DNA of 64,000 nucleotides from Robiginitalea aestuariiviva. GTDB taxonomy: Bacteria > Bacteroidota > Bacteroidia > Flavobacteriales > Flavobacteriaceae. Position 1 is the first letter of the stretch, and each line of letters opens with the position of its first letter. Location of the stretch: contig NZ_JARPUQ010000003.1 of the NCBI RefSeq assembly GCF_029537735.1, positions 183,015 to 247,014 of the forward strand. Reading direction: 5' to 3'. Below the pieces are notes generated by a model. The model did no database searches. It was not told where the DNA came from and worked only from the letters and a program-made list of their open reading frames with translations. Of this stretch, positions 35,700 through 43,810 are shown in pieces. Both the position numbers and the translations under genes were made by a program.

Positions 35700-37037
35700 T
35701 TACTTGTTCAGGTGTTGGGTTTGCGGGGTCTGGCCCGGGGCAAGGAATTCCAGGTATGCCAGGGCGTAATTCACGGCGTATACCGTTTGGGCGTATTCCA
35801 GTTCTTTATGGGCGGCAGAAGCTTCGGCAGACAGCAGGTCGGTGGTTTTTTCCAAGCCCTCCCGAAAACGGTTGCTCCGGATGCGCAGGGCTTCACGCGC
35901 CTGTTCCAAAGAGAGGGTAACCCCTTGCAACCGGCTGCGGGCATCGGCCAGCGCCCGTTGGGCCTTTTGCCATTCCATCTGGCTTTGGGACTGGTATTGT
36001 TGCTGCTCCAGGCGCGACTTGTCATAGGCGGCCTTGCTGGCCTGAATGCGTCCTGTACGGCTGTTCCCTTTAAAGAGATCCCAGCTTAACTGGGCCCCAA
36101 GGGTATAGCCGCTGGCGCCAAACCGGAAGAGCTGGTCATCGTACAGCTCATAGGTACCAAAGGCATTCAGGCGGGGGAGGAAACCCGTTTGTTCGGCCTT
36201 ATAGGCATTCTTATAGGCCTCGGTTGCCAGTGAGAGGGCTTTGAGATCTGCCCGGTCAGAAGGCAGTTCAGGGGCCAGGGGGGCTGCCTGGGGGGCGGGT
36301 TTTAAGCTGTCCCTGGGGATATAGATCACCGAAGGAGTAGTGTCCATCAGCAGGGACAGGTAGTCCGAGGTATTGGCCACCTGGCTCCTGGCCTGGTGCA
36401 AATGGTTCAGTACCTCGCTTACACGTACCTGTACCGCCAGCAGGTCCGATTTTTGCAGGTACCCCTTTTGGTATAGGTTCCCGGCCAGGGTTTCATAAGA
36501 TTGGGCGGCCTGCAGGGCCTTTTCCAGGACCGTTACGCTTTTGTGGGCCAGTTGCAGCTCCATGTAGGCCCTGCGGATTTCCAGTTCCAGGTATTGGCGG
36601 CTGCGTTCGCCTTGCAGGGCGGTGGCCTCCATCTGGTAACGTGCAGCCTTACGTTGGTACAAACCATCCACATTGAGCAGGGGCTGTTGGACCTCCAGGC
36701 GTGTGGCGTAATTTTCGGTACGCTCCGGGTCGTTCAGCAGCTCCGGGTTAAAGTCCGCTGCGGTCAGGACTTCCTGGTTCAGGCGGGACCCGAAGGCCAT
36801 CAGGGGGTTGGTGGTTACTATACCGGTGTGGGAGGCCGATAGGGAAGGCAAAAAGATGGCCTGAGTCTGGCGGTATGCCCCCCGGGCTTCCCGGTAGGCG
36901 GCTTCGGAGATCTTCAGCTGGGTATTGGCCTTCAGGGCGCGCTGCATGATTTCCGCTTCGGATATGGCCACTTCCTGTGCCTGCACCGCCAGGGAGGCGA
37001 GCAGCAACAGGGAAGTTATGTGGCGGGTTCTCATCAT
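35700..37037 (-). CDS. TolC-family outer-membrane efflux channel
   Basis: A protein of 445 residues. The start at MMRTRHITSLLLLASLAVQAQ gives a signal peptide, and the 5' end of the mRNA predicted from the -7 box at 37058-37065 (about 37053) excludes the longer frame. Two TolC repeats are visible, each with a long amphipathic helix pair (about 25-230 and 255-440; YQTQAIFLPSLSAS and TGFLPRLNAFGTYE mark the corresponding strands). It is the first gene of the operon channel-adaptor-pump-PII-like, preceded by a GTAAC-N4-GTTAC dyad. Confidence 0.92.
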   Translation of the reverse strand: MMRTRHITSLLLLASLAVQAQEVAISEAEIMQRALKANTQLKISEAAYREARGAYRQTQAIFLPSLSASHTGIVTTNPLMAFGSRLNQEVLTAADFNPELLNDPERTENYATRLEVQQPLLNVDGLYQRKAARYQMEATALQGERSRQYLELEIRRAYMELQLAHKSVTVLEKALQAAQSYETLAGNLYQKGYLQKSDLLAVQVRVSEVLNHLHQARSQVANTSDYLSLLMDTTPSVIYIPRDSLKPAPQAAPLAPELPSDRADLKALSLATEAYKNAYKAEQTGFLPRLNAFGTYELYDDQLFRFGASGYTLGAQLSWDLFKGNSRTGRIQASKAAYDKSRLEQQQYQSQSQMEWQKAQRALADARSRLQGVTLSLEQAREALRIRSNRFREGLEKTTDLLSAEASAAHKELEYAQTVYAVNYALAYLEFLAPGQTPQTQHLNK

Positions 37038-37057
37038 TTCGTCGGATTTGATGGAGG

Positions 37058-37106
37058 CAAAATTAGAGGGGGCCGGCGCACGGATCAGTAACATTCGTTA
37101 CGGATC
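37058..37106 (-). promoter_or_regulatory. Efflux operon promoter with GTAAC-N4-GTTAC dyad
   Basis: The -7 box TAATTTTG (37058-37065, minus strand) fits TAnnTTTG perfectly. The dyad GTAACATTCGTTAC (37088-37101) lies 22 bp upstream and extends outwards to a 10-bp-arm repeat (37083-37106) with one mismatch. Its centre falls about 41-42 bp before the predicted start of transcription, the class II activator position of Crp/Fnr proteins. No -33 TTG is seen, in keeping with activator dependence. Confidence 0.7.
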
Positions 37107-37150
37107 GCACCAGCCCCCTTAGGAGCTTCGAATTATACCTGGCAGCAGGC

Positions 37151-37783
37151 TTAACGCCCGCAGCGTTCGTTACTGTTGGAAAGGATTACCTGGTATTCCT
37201 CAGCGGAAATATAGGCCGGGGCATACGTATCCCCCAGTGCATCCAGGGCGTTGGAAAAGGCCCGCAGGTGGTTACGGGAACCGCATTGCAGGCGCTCGAA
37301 GGTGCGGATCAGGTCCGGGTGGTCTGTGGCCTGTATAAAGGTCTCAAGGTCTGCAATGTCCAGGTCTTCGATCAGGGCCCCCACCTTCAGTGCCTGGCTC
37401 AGGTCTGTACGGCCCTGTTCGGTTAACTGGTCATAAAGGGCCTGGAGTTCCGGATTCTGGAATTCCCCGGGGGCTTCTACCGTAAAGGGAAGGGCATTGG
37501 CTTCGAGCAGGGTGGTTACTGCACTCATGTGCTGTGCTTCACTTTGCACAATGTTGAGGAAGGTCTGGTGGGACCAGAGATCTCCCAGGAACTGGTAGAC
37601 ATCCCGCGCCAGTTTTTCCTCTTCCAGCATGAAGTAGAGGGCCTCCTGGTCCGAAGGGGACAGGGGTTCCACAGCTATTTTGGCCGTAGGCGCGGGCAGG
37701 TCGGAAGATTCACAGGCGCTAAAGGCCCAGGTCAGGGGCACCACCACCAGGGCGGTTGCCGCAATTATCAAACGTGTTTTCAT
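37151..37783 (-). CDS. DUF2202 ferritin-like lipoprotein
   Basis: A protein of 210 residues. The start MKTRLIIAATAL gives a lipoprotein signal ending WAFSAC. A four-helix ferritin-like bundle follows, with carboxylate/His motifs in EEEKLARDVYQFLGDLW and SEAQHMSAVTTLLE, then ERLQCGSRNHLRAFSNAL, as in the DUF2202 family. A di-iron centre is likely; the function in this family is not established. It lies downstream of cydAB on the same strand after 81 bp. A degenerate copy of the GTAAC dyad sits at the usual distance from its TTTG-containing -7 box, so it may share control with cydA and the efflux operon. Confidence 0.82.
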   Translation of the reverse strand: MKTRLIIAATALVVVPLTWAFSACESSDLPAPTAKIAVEPLSPSDQEALYFMLEEEKLARDVYQFLGDLWSHQTFLNIVQSEAQHMSAVTTLLEANALPFTVEAPGEFQNPELQALYDQLTEQGRTDLSQALKVGALIEDLDIADLETFIQATDHPDLIRTFERLQCGSRNHLRAFSNALDALGDTYAPAYISAEEYQVILSNSNERCGR

Positions 37784-37806
37784 AGTCAAATCATTTAGAT
37801 GAGACT

Positions 37807-37851
37807 ACAAAGTACCCACTCTTATCGCTGGGGTTCAGCCATCTGGGTTAC
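37807..37851 (-). promoter_or_regulatory. Candidate DUF2202 promoter with a half-conserved GTAAC dyad
   Basis: On the minus strand GTAAC-CCAG-ATGGC (37838-37851) keeps one perfect arm and one poor arm. A -7-like GTACTTTG (37807-37814) follows after 23 bp, the same spacing as in the cydA promoter. The site is weaker than the other four. Confidence 0.4.
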
Positions 37852-37864
37852 ATAAGGCCCGGGG

Positions 37865-38902
37865 TCAGTAGCTGGTCTCGTCCAGGGTTACCTTCCCGCG
37901 GAAGGTACGGTAGACAAATATCGTATATCCCAGTACCAGCGGGCCGCCAATCGCCACAATGGTTAGCATGATCTGCATGGATTTGGTGGAAGATGCGGCA
38001 TTATAGATGGTGATGTGGTTGGCCGGGTCCTGTGAGGAAAAGAGCAGGACCGGATAGAGTTCCACCGCCACCAGTACCAACATCAGGGCAATGGTGAGGG
38101 AGGAAAAGACAAAGGCCTGCAAAAAGCGTTTGCGGTTGGCCAGGCGGGGTACGTTGGCAATACTCAGGAAGGTGAGTAAGGGGATAAGGAACAGGGCCGG
38201 CTGGCTTTTAAAATCGTCTGACAAGTGGGGGATATACAATAGGGTATAGAGGGTGGTAATCCCGAAACTGACCATAAAAAAGATCATCCCGCGTTTGAGC
38301 AGCATTCGGATTTTCTGGTAGAGCCGACCTTCGGTTTTCAATAAAAGGTAGATGGCGCCATGCATCATAAACAAGGACAGGGTGGTGGCTCCGGTCAGTA
38401 ACGCATAGGGACTCAGAAAATCCAGGAAACCATCTCCCTGGTACTGGTAATCCGGCCCCAGGTTAATGCCTTGGAGGACATTGCCTAGGACCACGCCAAG
38501 CAGGAATGCCAGCATGATGCTGGAGATACTGTAGGCCACATCCCATAATTGCCGCCACCATTTCATGGGTTCCTTCCCGCGGAATTCAATGGCAATGGCC
38601 CGGAAGATGATAAAAACCAGGAAGAGCATAAAGGGGATGTAAAGGGAGGAGAACAGGGTGGCATACATCAGGGGGAAACCTGCAAATAAGGCACCCCCGC
38701 CAATCACCAGCCAGACTTCGTTTCCGTCCCAGACCGGGCCCACTGCATTCAGGGCAATCCGCCGGCTTTTTTCCGTTTTGAAGAACAGGTGCCAGGCTCC
38801 TGCCCCGAAATCAAAGCCGTCCAGGATGGCATATCCGGAGAACAGACCGCCTACTACAAGGTACCACCAGGTGGGATAATCAAGGCCTAAAAAGGTTTCC
38901 AT
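37865..38902 (-). CDS. cydB: Cytochrome bd ubiquinol oxidase subunit II
   Basis: A protein of 345 residues with 8-9 transmembrane helices. The family start YPTWWYLVVGGLFSGYAILDGFDFGAGAWHLF is unmistakable, as is AVGPVWDGNEVWLVIGGGALFAGFPLMYATLFS. It pairs with CydA in the inner membrane to reduce oxygen to water with quinol, at low oxygen and under NO or H2S stress. It lies 6 bp after cydA, a two-gene operon. No cydX-like small gene was found in the 81 bp that follow. Confidence 0.96.
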   Translation of the reverse strand: METFLGLDYPTWWYLVVGGLFSGYAILDGFDFGAGAWHLFFKTEKSRRIALNAVGPVWDGNEVWLVIGGGALFAGFPLMYATLFSSLYIPFMLFLVFIIFRAIAIEFRGKEPMKWWRQLWDVAYSISSIMLAFLLGVVLGNVLQGINLGPDYQYQGDGFLDFLSPYALLTGATTLSLFMMHGAIYLLLKTEGRLYQKIRMLLKRGMIFFMVSFGITTLYTLLYIPHLSDDFKSQPALFLIPLLTFLSIANVPRLANRKRFLQAFVFSSLTIALMLVLVAVELYPVLLFSSQDPANHITIYNAASSTKSMQIMLTIVAIGGPLVLGYTIFVYRTFRGKVTLDETSY

Positions 38903-38908
38903 AGTTGC

Positions 38909-40288
38909 TTATTTACCGGTTATGACTTCGCTGATTTCACGGGTTAGGGGCCGGTCCGCCTCATTACCTTCGTCATAAGGTCCGTGCTTGATCTTTTTAT
39001 TGAGCAGGTACAGAAACAGGACAAATAACAAGGTGTAGATCAGGAAGAAGAGGATTAAGGAAAACAAAATCTGGTTGGCCGTCACCACCTGGGAAAAGGC
39101 TTCCGAAGTACGTAGCAGCCCGTAGACTACCCAGGGTTGCCGGCCCATTTCGGCAGTGAACCATCCCACTTGATTGGCAATTTGCGGCAACAGGACGGCA
39201 GCCACAAAAATCCAAAGCAGCCATTTTTTATCGAACAGACTGCCCCGCCAATAGAGCCAGCTGGAATAAAGGGTGAGGCCAATGAGCAGCATTCCAATCC
39301 CAATCATGATGTGGTAAAACTGGAAAACAGCATTTACCTGCCCGGGCCGATCTGCCTTAGGGAAGGCCCGCAGGCCGGTAACCGGTGTTTCCGTATCATA
39401 GTCCAGCAGGAAGGACAGGCCCCCGGGGATACGTACCCCGCTAACGGTTTCGCTATCTGCATCTACCCACCCAAACAGGTATAGGTCTGCAGGGGCGGAG
39501 GCTTTAAAATGCCCTTCCATAGCGGCCAGTTTAGCCGGTTGGTTGTGGGCAACTCCCTCGGCCGATTTATGGCCACTGGCCAGTTGGGCCAGGGAAAAAA
39601 AGGTAGCTACCCCCAGGGCAATCCCGAATGCCTGTCGGGAAATTTCCACATACCGCCCTTTCACCAGGTACCAGGCATGTACGCTCAGTACCAGAAAAGC
39701 ACCAGCCAGAAAAGCCCCAAGCCACACGTGCAGCAGGCGATCCACGCTGCTGGGGTTAAAGACCATGGCCCAGAAGTCGGTAATCTCGGCCCGGGCGTCA
39801 AGGCCTTCGCCCACTATATGGAAGCCGGCTGGGGTCTGCTGCCAGCTGTTGGCCACTACAATCCAGATGGCCGAAAACATGGAGCCCAGAAAAACCCCAA
39901 TAGTTGAAACCAGGTGTACCCAGGCCGGTACCCGGTTCCATCCGAAGAGCAGGATGCCCAGAAAACCGCTTTCCAGGGCAAAGGCAAAAATGCCCTCCGC
40001 AGCCAGGGCACTTCCGAAAACGTCTCCTACATAGCGGGAATATACGGCCCAGTTGGTACCGAATTCAAATTCCATTACAATCCCGGTAACCACCCCAATC
40101 CCAAAGGTAAGGGCAAAGATGCGGGTCCAGAACCGGGCCAGTAGATGGTAGGACTCTTTGCGGGTTCTGAGGTACAGGCTTTCAAAGATAACCAGCAACA
40201 GCCCCAGTCCAATACTGAGTGGGGGATAGATATAATGGTAAGCAACGGTAAAGGCAAACTGTATGCGTGCGAGCACTTCGGTATCCAT
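38909..40288 (-). CDS. cydA: Cytochrome bd ubiquinol oxidase subunit I
   Basis: A protein of 459 residues. The start MDTEVLARIQFAFTVAYHYIYPPL is the family's; the upstream frame would run through the promoter. Haem b595 ligand His18 lies in VAYHYIYPP, GFLGILLFGWNRVPAWVH and WIVVANSWQQTPAGFHI are the conserved helices, and MGRQPWVVYGLLRTSEAF carries the conserved GRQPW. The Q loop is of the short type. Its promoter has a perfect -7 box and a perfect GTAAC-N4-GTTAC dyad, pointing to a redox- or NO-responsive Crp/Fnr activator. It is divergent from the small membrane protein/copper-receptor operon. Confidence 0.97.
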   Translation of the reverse strand: MDTEVLARIQFAFTVAYHYIYPPLSIGLGLLLVIFESLYLRTRKESYHLLARFWTRIFALTFGIGVVTGIVMEFEFGTNWAVYSRYVGDVFGSALAAEGIFAFALESGFLGILLFGWNRVPAWVHLVSTIGVFLGSMFSAIWIVVANSWQQTPAGFHIVGEGLDARAEITDFWAMVFNPSSVDRLLHVWLGAFLAGAFLVLSVHAWYLVKGRYVEISRQAFGIALGVATFFSLAQLASGHKSAEGVAHNQPAKLAAMEGHFKASAPADLYLFGWVDADSETVSGVRIPGGLSFLLDYDTETPVTGLRAFPKADRPGQVNAVFQFYHIMIGIGMLLIGLTLYSSWLYWRGSLFDKKWLLWIFVAAVLLPQIANQVGWFTAEMGRQPWVVYGLLRTSEAFSQVVTANQILFSLILFFLIYTLLFVLFLYLLNKKIKHGPYDEGNEADRPLTREISEVITGK

Positions 40289-40306
40289 GGTGGCTTCTCT
40301 TTGCAA

Positions 40307-40351
40307 CAAAGGTACGCTGCCCCAGGGGAGTGGGTAGGTAACGCAGGTTAC
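40307..40351 (-). promoter_or_regulatory. cydA promoter with GTAAC-N4-GTTAC dyad
   Basis: The -7 box TACCTTTG (40307-40314, minus strand) is a perfect TAnnTTTG. The dyad GTAACGCAGGTTAC (40338-40351) lies 23 bp upstream, centred about 42 bp before the predicted transcription start. This is the class II activator arrangement, and the predicted 5' leader is short (about 15 nt). Confidence 0.75.
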
Positions 40352-40374
40352 ACTTCGGGGATTTATAAGATTTG

Positions 40375-40418
40375 GTGACAATTGTCAGATTACAATGCAG
40401 GCAATAGCCATACCTTTG
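40375..40418 (+). promoter_or_regulatory. Copper-receptor operon promoter with related dyad GTGAC-N4-GTCAG
   Basis: GTGACAATTGTCAG (40375-40388) contains the perfect 12-bp palindrome TGACAATTGTCA. It lies 22 bp upstream of a perfect -7 box TACCTTTG (40411-40418). The arms differ from GTAAC/GTTAC by one to two bases each. The box ends only 4 bp before the ATG at 40423, so the mRNA may be leaderless or translation may start later. Confidence 0.55.
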
Positions 40419-40422
40419 CCTC

Positions 40423-40815
40423 ATGTTCCCCCGGACGGCTTATATAGGCCTATTCTTTTCTTTCCTGCTCTGGACGGCTGTGCTGCGCATCCCCGTGATT
40501 TACGCCTATTATATGGTGGCCCAATCCGACTTTATTGCACGCCTCTGCGAGAACAAGGACAAACCGGAAATGAACTGCGACGGGAAATGCTACCTGAGTA
40601 AAATGATGCAAGCGGAACAGGAGGCAGACCAGGAACCGGCAATGCCCATGCTTAAATGGAGTGAAATCCGTCTATTCTGGGCAGCCGAACAGCGGGAAAA
40701 TTCCCGATTCGCTCCGGAGAAGGACCAGCCTGCCGATGCCTGGAACCAGCGGTATGCCTATCAGCCGCTTACCTATTGTTTTCGACCTCCTCCAGTGCTC
40801 CCTGCCATAGGTTGA
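40423..40815 (+). CDS. Small Cys-containing membrane-anchored protein upstream of the copper receptor
   Basis: A protein of 130 residues that I do not recognise as a named family. One N-terminal transmembrane segment (about 6-32: TAYIGLFFSFLLWTAVLRIP, then VIYAYYMVAQ) is followed by a hydrophilic tail with a cysteine cluster LCENKDKPEMNCDGKCYLSKMM (C-X9-C-X3-C, about 43-57) and several Met, a composition suited to soft-metal binding. It is followed after 66 bp, which include a strong hairpin, by a NosA/OprC-like copper receptor gene on the same strand. A role in copper handling is inferred from these two facts. Coding character is good and the start is set by the -7 box just upstream. Confidence 0.7.
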   Translation: MFPRTAYIGLFFSFLLWTAVLRIPVIYAYYMVAQSDFIARLCENKDKPEMNCDGKCYLSKMMQAEQEADQEPAMPMLKWSEIRLFWAAEQRENSRFAPEKDQPADAWNQRYAYQPLTYCFRPPPVLPAIG

Positions 40816-40821
40816 AACAGA

Positions 40822-40848
40822 AGGCCCCGCCACTTTGGCAAGGGGCCT
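40822..40848 (+). other. Intercistronic hairpin before the TonB receptor gene
   Basis: Arms AGGCCCC (40822-40828) and GGGGCCT (40842-40848), extended inside by GCC/GGC, form a strong stem between the small membrane protein and receptor genes. Only an A-rich stretch follows, so it is not a standard terminator and may act as an attenuator or RNA-stability element. Confidence 0.5.
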
Positions 40849-40881
40849 AAAGGTATTTACTCATTATTACCCTTTAGAACT

Positions 40882-42984
40882 ATGAAAACATTTGGCGTAG
40901 TGCTGCTATGCAGCTTGCCATTTTGGGTATGGGGGCAACAACATCCTCTGCCCGATCCTGCCGATACGCTGGGGTTACCCCTGTACCGGCTTAATGAAGT
41001 TATCGTGGTGGGCAACAGTATGGAAGACCCGGCCATGACACAACAATCCCAGGACCTTTCCCAGAACGTGGTGCAGCCTCGGAATGTGGCCGACCTTTTT
41101 GGAGACCTTCCCGGATTCCATCTGATCCGCAGGGGGAATTATGCCATTGACCCGGCGTTCCGTGCAGCCCAATACGAACAACTCAATGTACAATTCGATG
41201 CAGGCACCCGGGTGATGCATGCCTGTCCCAACCGGATGGATCCCATAACCACCCATGTAAGCCCCGAGGAAATCGAGCGGGTTGAATTGGTGCGGGGCCC
41301 TTTTACCGTGCGGTATGGTCCGGTCTTTGCCGGGCTGATCAACCTGGTGACCCAGGACCCGCGGGAAGCCGGAACCGGCCTTCATGGCGCCCTGAGCAGC
41401 GGGTACGAATCCAATGGGGATTCCTACCTCACCACCCTGCGGCTGCAACAGGTCTGGGAACACACCGACCTGGGCGCCAACCTGGGATGGCGGGATTTTG
41501 GGGATTATACGGATGGCGATGGCCAAGCCGTCCCCGCGTCCTTTGAAAGCCTGGATTACAAACTGCAGCTGGGCCATAATTTTACTGCCCGGCAGCGGGT
41601 GGAAATGAACTGGCGCCAATCCTTTGGACGGGATGTCTTACATGCAGGCCTGCCCATGGATACGGAATACGACAACTCTTCCGTGCTGTCTGCAGACTAT
41701 ACCTGGCGCGCCAATAGCCAGGCCTTTCGCGGGATTTTCGCCAAGGCCTACCACGCCTTTGTGGATCACCTGATGACCAATGAATTGCGTCCCAACTACG
41801 AAACCATGGAGGCCATAGCAAAGGTGCAGGCACGTTCCTGGGGTGGGCGTCTGGAATCCCGCTGGAAACCCGGAGGCACCCTGGATTTGTACCTGGGGGC
41901 AGACCTGAATGCCGTGGCACGAGACGGCAACCGGGACCGGCTGGTCAAGCGCAACATGATGGGGATGCCCCTGGCGCAGCCCATGGCCTATACCGACAAA
42001 ATCTGGCAGGACAGCTATGTAAACCAGGCCGGCACCTACCTGGAAACCCGGTGGGCGGCCTTCCCGTCAGGCCAGGTTACGGCTGGAGTGCGCATGGATG
42101 CCGTCTGGTCCGATATCCGGGATCCCGAGGCGGATTTTCAGGCTCTCTACCCCAACCTGGGGTATAGTGCCGCGGGATATGTTTCGGGCAACCTCTCCCT
42201 GAGGACACGCCTGAATCCCGGCCTGCTGCTGGAGATAGCCCTGGGCCGTGGCGTGCGCCCCGCTGGGATGATCGAACGGTATATCAATCATTTTACGGTA
42301 GGACAGGATCCTTATGAGTACGTGGGGAACCCCAACCTGCGCGCAGAAGTAAACCACCAGGCAGAGGTGGGATTTAAAGGGGAGTGGAACCTGCCTGCTG
42401 GGCCGGTATCCTATGAACTTTCTACCTTTTACAGCGCGCTTTCGGATTACATCATGGCAGTGATCGACCCCAGCCTCAGCCGGAAATACATGCCCAATGC
42501 AGAGCCTTCGGAGGTTAAACGCTTCATCAATCTGGAGCGGGCGTATAAAACCGGGTTTGAAGGCGCGTTGGGATTAGCCCTGTGGCCGGGTTTGCGTACC
42601 GAAGTAAACCTGGCCTATGTCTATTCCCGGAACCGGGACCTGGGAGAAGCCCTGCCCCTGACTCCGCCGTTTAGCGGAACTTTCCGGCTGGCGTATCAGA
42701 AGAGCCGGTACTGGGCCAGGGCGGATTTCCGGTTTACTGCCAAACAAACGTTACTGGCGCCTTCCTTTGGGGAAACCGAAACCCCTGGCTATGGCCTGGT
42801 AGACCTGCGCCTGGGGATTAACCCCACCCCGCAAATGCAGGTGGGTTTAGCAGCCCTTAATGTGCTGAACCATTCCTATTACGACCATTTGAATTTTGCA
42901 CTGACGAATCAGGGAGAAGTATCCGGAAACCGTATCCGGGAGCCCGGGAGGAATCTTTCGGTCTACCTGAAGTATACGCTCTAA
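40882..42984 (+). CDS. TonB-dependent outer-membrane receptor, NosA/OprC-like (copper)
   Basis: A protein of 700 residues with a signal peptide (MKTFGVVLLCSLPFWVWGQQ). The plug domain runs about 45-170 (NVADLFGDLPGFHLIRRGN, ERVELVRGPFTVRYGP) and a 22-strand barrel to the C-terminus (LKYTL end). The segment TRVMHACPNRMDPITTHVS (about 109-127) matches the CPNRMDPxT signature that marks the OprC/NosA copper receptors, where Cys/Met residues bind copper. No N-terminal carboxypeptidase-like domain is present. It should import copper with TonB energy, for cuproenzymes such as N2O reductase or oxidases. A bidirectional terminator separates it from the convergent peroxiredoxin gene. Confidence 0.88.
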   Translation: MKTFGVVLLCSLPFWVWGQQHPLPDPADTLGLPLYRLNEVIVVGNSMEDPAMTQQSQDLSQNVVQPRNVADLFGDLPGFHLIRRGNYAIDPAFRAAQYEQLNVQFDAGTRVMHACPNRMDPITTHVSPEEIERVELVRGPFTVRYGPVFAGLINLVTQDPREAGTGLHGALSSGYESNGDSYLTTLRLQQVWEHTDLGANLGWRDFGDYTDGDGQAVPASFESLDYKLQLGHNFTARQRVEMNWRQSFGRDVLHAGLPMDTEYDNSSVLSADYTWRANSQAFRGIFAKAYHAFVDHLMTNELRPNYETMEAIAKVQARSWGGRLESRWKPGGTLDLYLGADLNAVARDGNRDRLVKRNMMGMPLAQPMAYTDKIWQDSYVNQAGTYLETRWAAFPSGQVTAGVRMDAVWSDIRDPEADFQALYPNLGYSAAGYVSGNLSLRTRLNPGLLLEIALGRGVRPAGMIERYINHFTVGQDPYEYVGNPNLRAEVNHQAEVGFKGEWNLPAGPVSYELSTFYSALSDYIMAVIDPSLSRKYMPNAEPSEVKRFINLERAYKTGFEGALGLALWPGLRTEVNLAYVYSRNRDLGEALPLTPPFSGTFRLAYQKSRYWARADFRFTAKQTLLAPSFGETETPGYGLVDLRLGINPTPQMQVGLAALNVLNHSYYDHLNFALTNQGEVSGNRIREPGRNLSVYLKYTL

Positions 42985-42990
42985 AACCAA

Positions 42991-43019
42991 AAAAGCCCTC
43001 CGGATATGGAGGGCTTTTT
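42991..43019. terminator. Bidirectional Rho-independent terminator
   Basis: A stem GCCCTCC / GGAGGGC (42995-43001 with 43008-43014), a 6-base loop, AAAA before and TTTTT after. It lies between the convergent copper-receptor (+) and peroxiredoxin (-) genes and can stop transcription from both sides. Confidence 0.92.
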
Positions 43020-43037
43020 CTTTTAGTTTCAGGTGAC

Positions 43038-43706
43038 TTAGTTCTGCAGTTCCTTTTTGGCCAGGTACCAGTCGACTTTTTCCAGGGTTTCATCCGCCAG
43101 TCGGGTATTGAGCTCGTCCAGGGTTTTAGGCGGGGGCACAATTACTTTTTCGCCCCGCTTCCAATCCAGGGGAAGGGCTACCCGGTGCTTGTCTGAAACC
43201 TGCAACGCTTCCAGGGCCCTCAGGATTTCATCCATATTCCGGCCTACATTCAGCGGATAGTACATGATCAGCCGGATTTTTTTGGCCGGGTCGATGAAAA
43301 AGACCGCCCGTACGGCTGCAGTTTCACTCTCATTGGGCTGCAACATACCGTAGCGCTTGGACACTTTCATATCCAGGTCTGCGATAATCGGGAAATCGAA
43401 GTATACGCCGGTGTTTTCCCGTACGTTTTGTACCCATCCCAGGTGGGCGTGGATGCTGTCGATACTCAGACCAATCAATTCTGTATTCAGGGCGTCAAAT
43501 TCGGCCTTCCGCTGGGCAAAACCGCTCATCTCGGTAGTACAAACCGGGGTAAAGTCTGCCGGGTGCGAAAACAGTACTACCCATTTGTCCGGGGCAAATT
43601 CGGAAAATTTAATTTTCCCCTTGGTGGTCAGGGCTTCAAAATCCGGGGCTGTATCGCCGATCCTGGGCATCAGGTTGATGCTTTCAGGTGCATTCATATG
43701 TTCCAT
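43038..43706 (-). CDS. 1-Cys peroxiredoxin (Prx6 type)
   Basis: A protein of 222 residues, the Prx6 length. The start MEHMNAPESINLM follows the predicted transcription start at about 43730, which excludes the longer frame. The peroxidatic site is HPADFTPVCTTEM with the Cys in PVCTTE, there is an Arg in the C-terminal half (AAVRAVFFIDP), and the Prx6 C-terminal domain (RVALPLDWKRGEKVIVPP). No resolving cysteine is present, so reduction depends on an external thiol. It detoxifies peroxides and perhaps peroxynitrite in the cytoplasm. Its promoter carries a GTAAC-N4-GTTAC dyad like that of cydA. Confidence 0.95.
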   Translation of the reverse strand: MEHMNAPESINLMPRIGDTAPDFEALTTKGKIKFSEFAPDKWVVLFSHPADFTPVCTTEMSGFAQRKAEFDALNTELIGLSIDSIHAHLGWVQNVRENTGVYFDFPIIADLDMKVSKRYGMLQPNESETAAVRAVFFIDPAKKIRLIMYYPLNVGRNMDEILRALEALQVSDKHRVALPLDWKRGEKVIVPPPKTLDELNTRLADETLEKVDWYLAKKELQN

Positions 43707-43734
43707 AGGGTCATATTTTGTGATTAATTTTGTA

Positions 43735-43778
43735 CAAAGGTAGACCCGGGTCATCCGCTGTACAGTAACAAGGGTTAC
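43735..43778 (-). promoter_or_regulatory. Peroxiredoxin promoter with GTAAC-N4-GTTAC dyad
   Basis: The -7 box TACCTTTG (43735-43742, minus strand) is perfect. The dyad GTAACAAGGGTTAC (43765-43778) lies 22 bp upstream, giving the same class II geometry as the efflux and cydA promoters. Confidence 0.72.
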
Positions 43779-43810
43779 CCTTGGCATAAGGCTGCCCCGC
43801 CCAGGCCTGG

